24,675 bases of DNA, taken from NCBI GenBank assembly GCA_045645805.1, contig JAZRJL010000064.1, forward strand, positions 1 through 24,675, read 5' to 3'. This document shows, piece by piece, positions 20,781 to 24,675 of this stretch. Source of the stretch: SIG440 sp045645805 (GTDB taxonomy: Bacteria > Bacillota > Clostridia > Monoglobales > Monoglobaceae). The translations under genes were made by a program, and so were the position numbers. Every line of letters begins with the position of its first letter. Position 1 is the first letter of the stretch. The notes beneath the pieces are model-generated. The model did not search any database, was not told where the DNA came from, and saw only the letters and a program-made list of their open reading frames with translations.

Positions 20781-21833
20781 ATGAAAAAAAGCTTAATATG
20801 GGATTTTTCAGATTATGCATATACCGAGAAAAAATATGCACGTGAGCCGGTAATTGAAATTATGCCTGATGGTTCTCTGGTTTGTGTTATGGTAACAGGT
20901 GGTACAACAGAGCCGCATAACAAAAATATTGTTGTAATTTGCCGAAGTACCGACGGTGGCGAAAGCTGGTCTGCTCCTGAAATATTGTTTCAGCATAAGG
21001 AACGAGGTGTGTGGGCAACCGAAATTTATACAGGTTTTGAAAGACCTATCATGATTCTTTATACATATAATGCGGATTGTCCTTATAAAGAGCTACAGAC
21101 TTTTGTTTCATATACCGATGACAGCGGAAAGAACTGGTCACAGCCGAGGCATATTGCGCCTTATGCAAACGGTCTTTGTTTGCGTAGAGGTGTAAAGATG
21201 AGCAACGGTGAAACCTTGTTCCCCGTTTATTATACCGAAGTTTATGACGGCTTTGGCGGTTTCACTGAGTTTGGAGCAGAGGGCTTCTGGAAGGGTACAC
21301 GGCATATGTGCGGCGTTGTTGTGACTGATGATATGGGTGAAAGCTACAAACCCTTTGGAAATATTGCTGTTGACCTGAACAACTATCCAAAGGAAGTCGG
21401 TTCACCCCATATGTGGGAGCCGAACTGTATTGAGGTTGAGGACGGACATCTCATAATGTATATCAGATGCAGCTGCAGCTTGTATCTTGCAATGTCCGAG
21501 AGCTTTGACTACGGCAGAACCTGGTCAAAGCCTGTTGAAACCGATATACCCAATGCGGATACAAAAATGACACTTTTTAAAATTGGCAAAAAGATTTTTC
21601 TTGTGTCAAACCTTGTGGGCGACCTTACCTATGAGGGCAGAACAAGGCTTTCAATTCAGTCAAGCATAGATGGCAAAAACTGGGAGTTTGTTTGCTTTGT
21701 TGACGGTGAGGATTCGCACCGCTTTTATCCACACGCAGCAATTGATGAAAAGAACAAAATTGTCTATCTTGCGTATGAAGATGGTGTAAGACACTATTTA
21801 AACAAATATACATTTGAGGAGTTGGGTATTTAA
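20781..21833 (+). CDS. Cytosolic sialidase-superfamily (BNR/Asp-box) protein
   Basis: This 350-residue beta-propeller protein has no signal peptide. Asp-box-like repeats are STDGGESW (56-63), TDDSGKNW (112-119), FDYGRTW (242-248) and SSIDGKNW (294-301). Features reminiscent of the sialidase active site are AREPVIE with Arg21 (the RIP position), RGVKMSNGETLFPVYY (136-151), EPNCIEVEDGHLIMYIR with Glu213 and Arg229, Arg287/Arg289, and Tyr316 in RFYPHA. Thus a carboxylate-binding Arg triad and a Tyr/Glu pair may be present. It heads an operon with a 2-keto-3-deoxy-sugar-acid aldolase and kinase (2-nt gap, then 1-nt overlap). The substrate is unknown; a glycoside of a 2-keto-3-deoxy acid would fit. 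A non-catalytic or lyase role is possible. Confidence 0.8.
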   Translation: MKKSLIWDFSDYAYTEKKYAREPVIEIMPDGSLVCVMVTGGTTEPHNKNIVVICRSTDGGESWSAPEILFQHKERGVWATEIYTGFERPIMILYTYNADCPYKELQTFVSYTDDSGKNWSQPRHIAPYANGLCLRRGVKMSNGETLFPVYYTEVYDGFGGFTEFGAEGFWKGTRHMCGVVVTDDMGESYKPFGNIAVDLNNYPKEVGSPHMWEPNCIEVEDGHLIMYIRCSCSLYLAMSESFDYGRTWSKPVETDIPNADTKMTLFKIGKKIFLVSNLVGDLTYEGRTRLSIQSSIDGKNWEFVCFVDGEDSHRFYPHAAIDEKNKIVYLAYEDGVRHYLNKYTFEELGI

Positions 21834-21835
21834 CT

Positions 21836-22483
21836 ATGTGTGAAAAAGTTATAAAAGCAATAGAGGAAAATAAGATTATTGTAATAGTCAGGGGTGTTGA
21901 CAGCAAAAAACTGATTCCCCTTGCCGAAGCAATGTATAAAGGCGGAATACGTCTGCTTGAAATTACATACAGTGCAAACGGTGCGGTAAGCGATGAGGAA
22001 ACAGCGAATAACATTGCACTTCTTTCAAAGCATTTTGAGGGAAGAATGTATATCGGAGCAGGAACTGTTCTTACTGAAAAACAGGTTCAGCTTACCAAAA
22101 CTGCAGGCGGTAAATTTATCATTTCTCCCGATGCAAATGATTCCGTAATCAAAAAAACCCGTGAGCTTGAAATGGTATCAATGCCGGGTGCCTTGACACC
22201 CACAGAAATTCAGGCTGCACATCGGGCCGGAGCGGATTTTGTTAAGATGTTTCCCATTACCAATATGGGTATTGGTTATGTCAAGGCGGTAAAAGCTCCG
22301 CTTTCGCACATAAAGCTGCTTGCTGTAGGCGGGGTTGACGAGAATAATATGGCAGATTATCTGAAAGCAGGCGTTTGTGGTTTTGGTGTCGGCTCAAATA
22401 TTATTGACAAAAAAATGATTGAGGCTGAAGACTATGACGGCATAACATCACTTGCAAAAAAATATACGGCGGTGGTGTTATAA
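21836..22483 (+). CDS. 2-Dehydro-3-deoxy-phosphogluconate/-phosphogalactonate aldolase
   Basis: This 215-residue class I aldolase cleaves KDPG or KDPGal to pyruvate and glyceraldehyde 3-phosphate. Family residues are present: Arg19 (VIVRG), Glu42 (LLEITY), GAGTV (74-78), Schiff-base Lys137 in ADFVKMFP, and the phosphate-binding AVGGV and GVGSNI segments. The start lies 2 nt after the sialidase-like stop with GAGGAG within that gene, and the stop overlaps the kinase start (TAATG). Linkage to a DgoK-type kinase points to 2-dehydro-3-deoxy-6-phosphogalactonate as substrate (DgoA role), though Eda-type enzymes are often promiscuous. Confidence 0.92.
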   Translation: MCEKVIKAIEENKIIVIVRGVDSKKLIPLAEAMYKGGIRLLEITYSANGAVSDEETANNIALLSKHFEGRMYIGAGTVLTEKQVQLTKTAGGKFIISPDANDSVIKKTRELEMVSMPGALTPTEIQAAHRAGADFVKMFPITNMGIGYVKAVKAPLSHIKLLAVGGVDENNMADYLKAGVCGFGVGSNIIDKKMIEAEDYDGITSLAKKYTAVVL

Positions 22484-23412
22484 TGGCAAATTACATAACA
22501 GTTGACGGTGGAACTACCAATACAAGAATAAGCCTCGTAAAAGACCTTGAAATAAAGGACACAATGAAATTTAGTGTTGGTGCAAGGTCGGGTATTGAAA
22601 ACAGAAATCTTCTGCGTGAAACATTGCACAATGGTATAAGGGAGCTTCTTTCAAGAAACAATACAAAGGAAAGCGAAATATGCCGGATACTTGCATCGGG
22701 AATGATTACCTCGGAATTTGGACTTTGTAAGCTTGACCATATTGTTGCACCGGCAGGTGCAAAAGAACTTAATGCCTCAATGCAAGAGGTTGTTTTAGAA
22801 GATATTTCAGATATACCCTTTGTGTTTATACGTGGTATTAAAATGCTTGGTGGTGACTTTGCTGAAACAGATATGATGCGTGGTGAGGAAACCGAATTTG
22901 TTGGACTTTCATCGGGCGAGGGTGGTGTGTATATCTTGCCCGGTTCGCATTCAAAGGTAATTTTTGCTGATGAAAGCGGAAGAATAACAAGCTTTCACAC
23001 AATGCTTACAGGTGAAATGATGGCGGCACTTTCGCAAAATACAATTCTGAAGGACGCGGTTGACCTTTCGGTATCCAAAATTTCGGAGGAATATCTTTTA
23101 AAAGGCTATCACTATTGCAAAGAATGTGGAATTAACAAGGCTTTGTTCAAGGTGAGAATACTTAAGAATATATTTGGTAAAAATGCTGATGAAACATATA
23201 GTTTTTTTGTTGGTACAGTTCTTTGCGGTGAGATTGAGGAAATAATTAAAATGAATACCAAAAGAATTGTAATCGGCGGTAAAAAACAGATAAAAAAGGC
23301 AATGTATTGTATTTTGAAAAATGTGTCTGAGGCAGAGCTTGTCTGCATTGACGATAAAGATGTTGATAGCTGTGTTTCATTGGGTGCCATAAGGATATTT
23401 GAAAACAAATAA
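22483..23412 (+). CDS. dgoK: 2-Dehydro-3-deoxygalactonokinase
   Basis: The 309-residue protein begins with ITVDGGTTNTRISLV, the phosphate-binding start of DgoK-family sugar-acid kinases, and continues with ILASGMITSEFGL, the PAGAKEL segment, FIRGIKM and PGSHSKVIF, all typical of the family. It phosphorylates 2-dehydro-3-deoxygalactonate with ATP, giving the substrate of the aldolase encoded directly upstream with a 1-nt overlap. No galactonate dehydratase is present here, so the 2-keto-3-deoxy acid must come from another reaction. A hairpin terminator follows 18 nt after the stop. Confidence 0.9.
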   Translation: MANYITVDGGTTNTRISLVKDLEIKDTMKFSVGARSGIENRNLLRETLHNGIRELLSRNNTKESEICRILASGMITSEFGLCKLDHIVAPAGAKELNASMQEVVLEDISDIPFVFIRGIKMLGGDFAETDMMRGEETEFVGLSSGEGGVYILPGSHSKVIFADESGRITSFHTMLTGEMMAALSQNTILKDAVDLSVSKISEEYLLKGYHYCKECGINKALFKVRILKNIFGKNADETYSFFVGTVLCGEIEEIIKMNTKRIVIGGKKQIKKAMYCILKNVSEAELVCIDDKDVDSCVSLGAIRIFENK

Positions 23413-23430
23413 AGGTTAAATTTTAAACAG

Positions 23431-23460
23431 CCGCCAACTCATTTTGTGAGTTGGCGGTTT
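23431..23460. terminator. Terminator between dgoK and the permease gene
   Basis: CCGCCAACTCA (23431-23441) and TGAGTTGGCGG (23447-23457) form a perfect 11-bp stem over a TTTTG loop, with TTT after it and AAAC shortly before it. It can serve both convergent genes. A second small palindrome, CGGCATATGCCG, lies at 23477-23488. Nothing else is seen in the 98-nt gap. Confidence 0.8.
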
Positions 23461-23510
23461 GTCCGTAGCCTAAAGGCGGCATATGCCGTATTTTTATGTT
23501 TTAAGCTAAA

Positions 23511-24675
23511 TTACTGTTTTTTTGTTCCTTTTGAAAGGATAAGGTTTGTAATAATACCAAGTATTAACGCACAAGCGATTGAGGTAATTGTAATCTGACC
23601 AAAGGTAAGGGTAAGACCGCCGATACCGGAGATAAGGATAACACTTACAACAAAAAGGTTGCGGTTTTCTTCAAGATCAACATATTTAATCATCTTAAGA
23701 CCGCTTACTGCAATAAAGCCGTAAAGTGCCATGCAAACACCGCCCATTACACAGGAGGGGATTGAATTAACAAATGCTACAAAGGGTGAGATAAAGGAAA
23801 TTATAACAGCACCTATTGCTGCAGCGATTATGGTAACAACAGATGCGTTTGCAGTGATTGCAACACAGCCGACAGATTCGCCATAGGTTGTGTTGGGGCA
23901 ACCGCCAAAGAATGCACCTACCATTGAACCGATACCGTCACCGAGAAGTGTTCTGTGAAGGCCGGGTTCTGTGAGAAGGTCTTTTTCTATAATAGAAGAA
24001 ATATTTTTATGGTCTGCAATGTGTTCGGCAAATACAACAAATGCAACAGGAATATATGCAACAGCAATTGTGCCGATATATGCAACGTTAAGCTCGCCAA
24101 TGCCCTTGTAAGCAGTAATAAATGTAAAGTCAGGAAGCGAGATAAAGGTTTCAAGATTAATTCCGTTTGCTGTAAGTGCCTTAAATGGTTCGTAGCTGAT
24201 AACTTTAAGTGCGTCAATATCAAACCAGCCGCCGATTGCGGTGAGGATAACTGCGGTAAGATAACCACCGAGGATGCCTAATATAAAGGGAACAAGTCTA
24301 ACCATTTTTTTGCCGTATGTAGAGCAGATTGTTGTAATAAATAATGTAACAAGTCCGCACAAAAGACAAACTACGGGAGCGGCAGCCTGAACCATAACGG
24401 GATTGCCGAGAGTGTCAAATTGAGTAACACCGTCAACAATCTGATGGATAAGTACATTGCCCTTTACGATGTCGCCAACAGCATTTCCTGCAAGGGAAAG
24501 CCCGATGATTGCAACGGTAGGACCGATTACAACGCTTGGCATAAGCTTGTTTATCCATTTAACACCAACAAATTTGACTATAATTGCGATAATTACATAA
24601 ACAAGACCTGCAAAAACTGCACCGATAATCATACCCAGGTAGCCCAGTGACATTGAAACACCGCCGGCAAAGGCT
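23511..24675 (-). CDS. NCS2-family uracil/xanthine permease (5' end outside the window)
   Basis: The frame is open from the window edge; the first residues seen are AFAGGVSMSLGYLG, so the start codon lies beyond base 24675. About 387 residues are visible, with many hydrophobic helices and NCS2 landmarks: LMPSVVIGPTVAIIGLSLAG, AEHIADHKNISSIIEKDLL (after VVFAEH), GDGIGSMVGAFFGGCPNTTYGESVG and the AVSGLKMI segment. GCPNTTYGES is the conserved QNPGxxxxT-like substrate region and matches UraA-type uracil carriers best. It imports a nucleobase with protons. Its regulatory region is not in the window. Confidence 0.9.
   Translation of the reverse strand, partial: AFAGGVSMSLGYLGMIIGAVFAGLVYVIIAIIVKFVGVKWINKLMPSVVIGPTVAIIGLSLAGNAVGDIVKGNVLIHQIVDGVTQFDTLGNPVMVQAAAPVVCLLCGLVTLFITTICSTYGKKMVRLVPFILGILGGYLTAVILTAIGGWFDIDALKVISYEPFKALTANGINLETFISLPDFTFITAYKGIGELNVAYIGTIAVAYIPVAFVVFAEHIADHKNISSIIEKDLLTEPGLHRTLLGDGIGSMVGAFFGGCPNTTYGESVGCVAITANASVVTIIAAAIGAVIISFISPFVAFVNSIPSCVMGGVCMALYGFIAVSGLKMIKYVDLEENRNLFVVSVILISGIGGLTLTFGQITITSIACALILGIITNLILSKGTKKQ

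Noticed and set aside
23477..23488. CGGCATATGCCG palindrome as an operator
   Set aside because: It is a short isolated palindrome between convergent genes, away from any promoter, and more likely a secondary terminator-type hairpin or chance.

Overview
The window looks like a piece of chromosome from an anaerobic, low-GC Clostridia-type Firmicute, probably a gut or rumen member of the Oscillospiraceae or a related group. The evidence is AT-rich intergenic DNA, strong AGGAGG-type ribosome sites, TTGACA/TATAAT promoters often with an extended TG -10, a T-box leader, the [FeFe]-hydrogenase maturase HydF, meso-diaminopimelate dehydrogenase, an SdpR/SdpI pair and a remnant of the sporulation sigma factor SigG. 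The placement is inferred from gene content; no rRNA or tRNA gene is visible.

Left part (1-7550): the end of an unknown gene, then rhamnulokinase (rhaB) with a small DUF1294 membrane protein. Convergent to these is lipoate-protein ligase (lplA). Next come a DeoR-type regulator, a structured intergenic repeat (copy A), an orphan 2-oxoacid dehydrogenase E2, and a 3'-truncated E3. trmO and ddh follow, with an intrinsic terminator after ddh. lplA, E2 and the E3 stump form a lipoate-related group that lacks E1 and most of E3. The deoR and E2 promoters share an identical 19-nt block, so the regulator may control itself and E2.

Middle part (7622-16066): one promoter precedes what looks like a single long operon. 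Its members are a composite gene remnant (DUF4380-like 5' end joined to a foreign 3' end), trkA, trkH, an EamA transporter, a 5'-truncated sigG, a Cof-type HAD phosphatase, a diacylglycerol-kinase-type lipid kinase, hydF and a nucleotidyltransferase. A 16-bp hairpin terminator ends it. Three deletion-type stumps (E3, DUF4380-like, sigG) within about 7 kb suggest genome erosion, or assembly collapse that should be excluded.

Right part (16062-24675): repeat copy B lies just behind a large minus-strand gene that fuses XRE-HTH, cupin and acyl-CoA synthetase domains. That gene is preceded by a complete T-box leader, which is unusual for an acyl-CoA synthetase. Then come sdpI/sdpR with two identically built operators around the promoter, and an AraC regulator divergent from a three-gene operon: a sialidase-fold protein, a KDPG/KDPGal aldolase and 2-dehydro-3-deoxygalactonokinase. 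The last gene is an NCS2 uracil/xanthine permease that runs off the window.

The most novel-looking items are the approximately 146-nt repeat, whose two copies differ in ways that preserve base pairing; the T-box controlling an HTH-cupin-acyl-CoA synthetase; the cytosolic sialidase-like protein tied to 2-keto-3-deoxy-sugar-acid metabolism; and a perfect 12-bp hairpin placed exactly between a Shine-Dalgarno sequence and a start codon.
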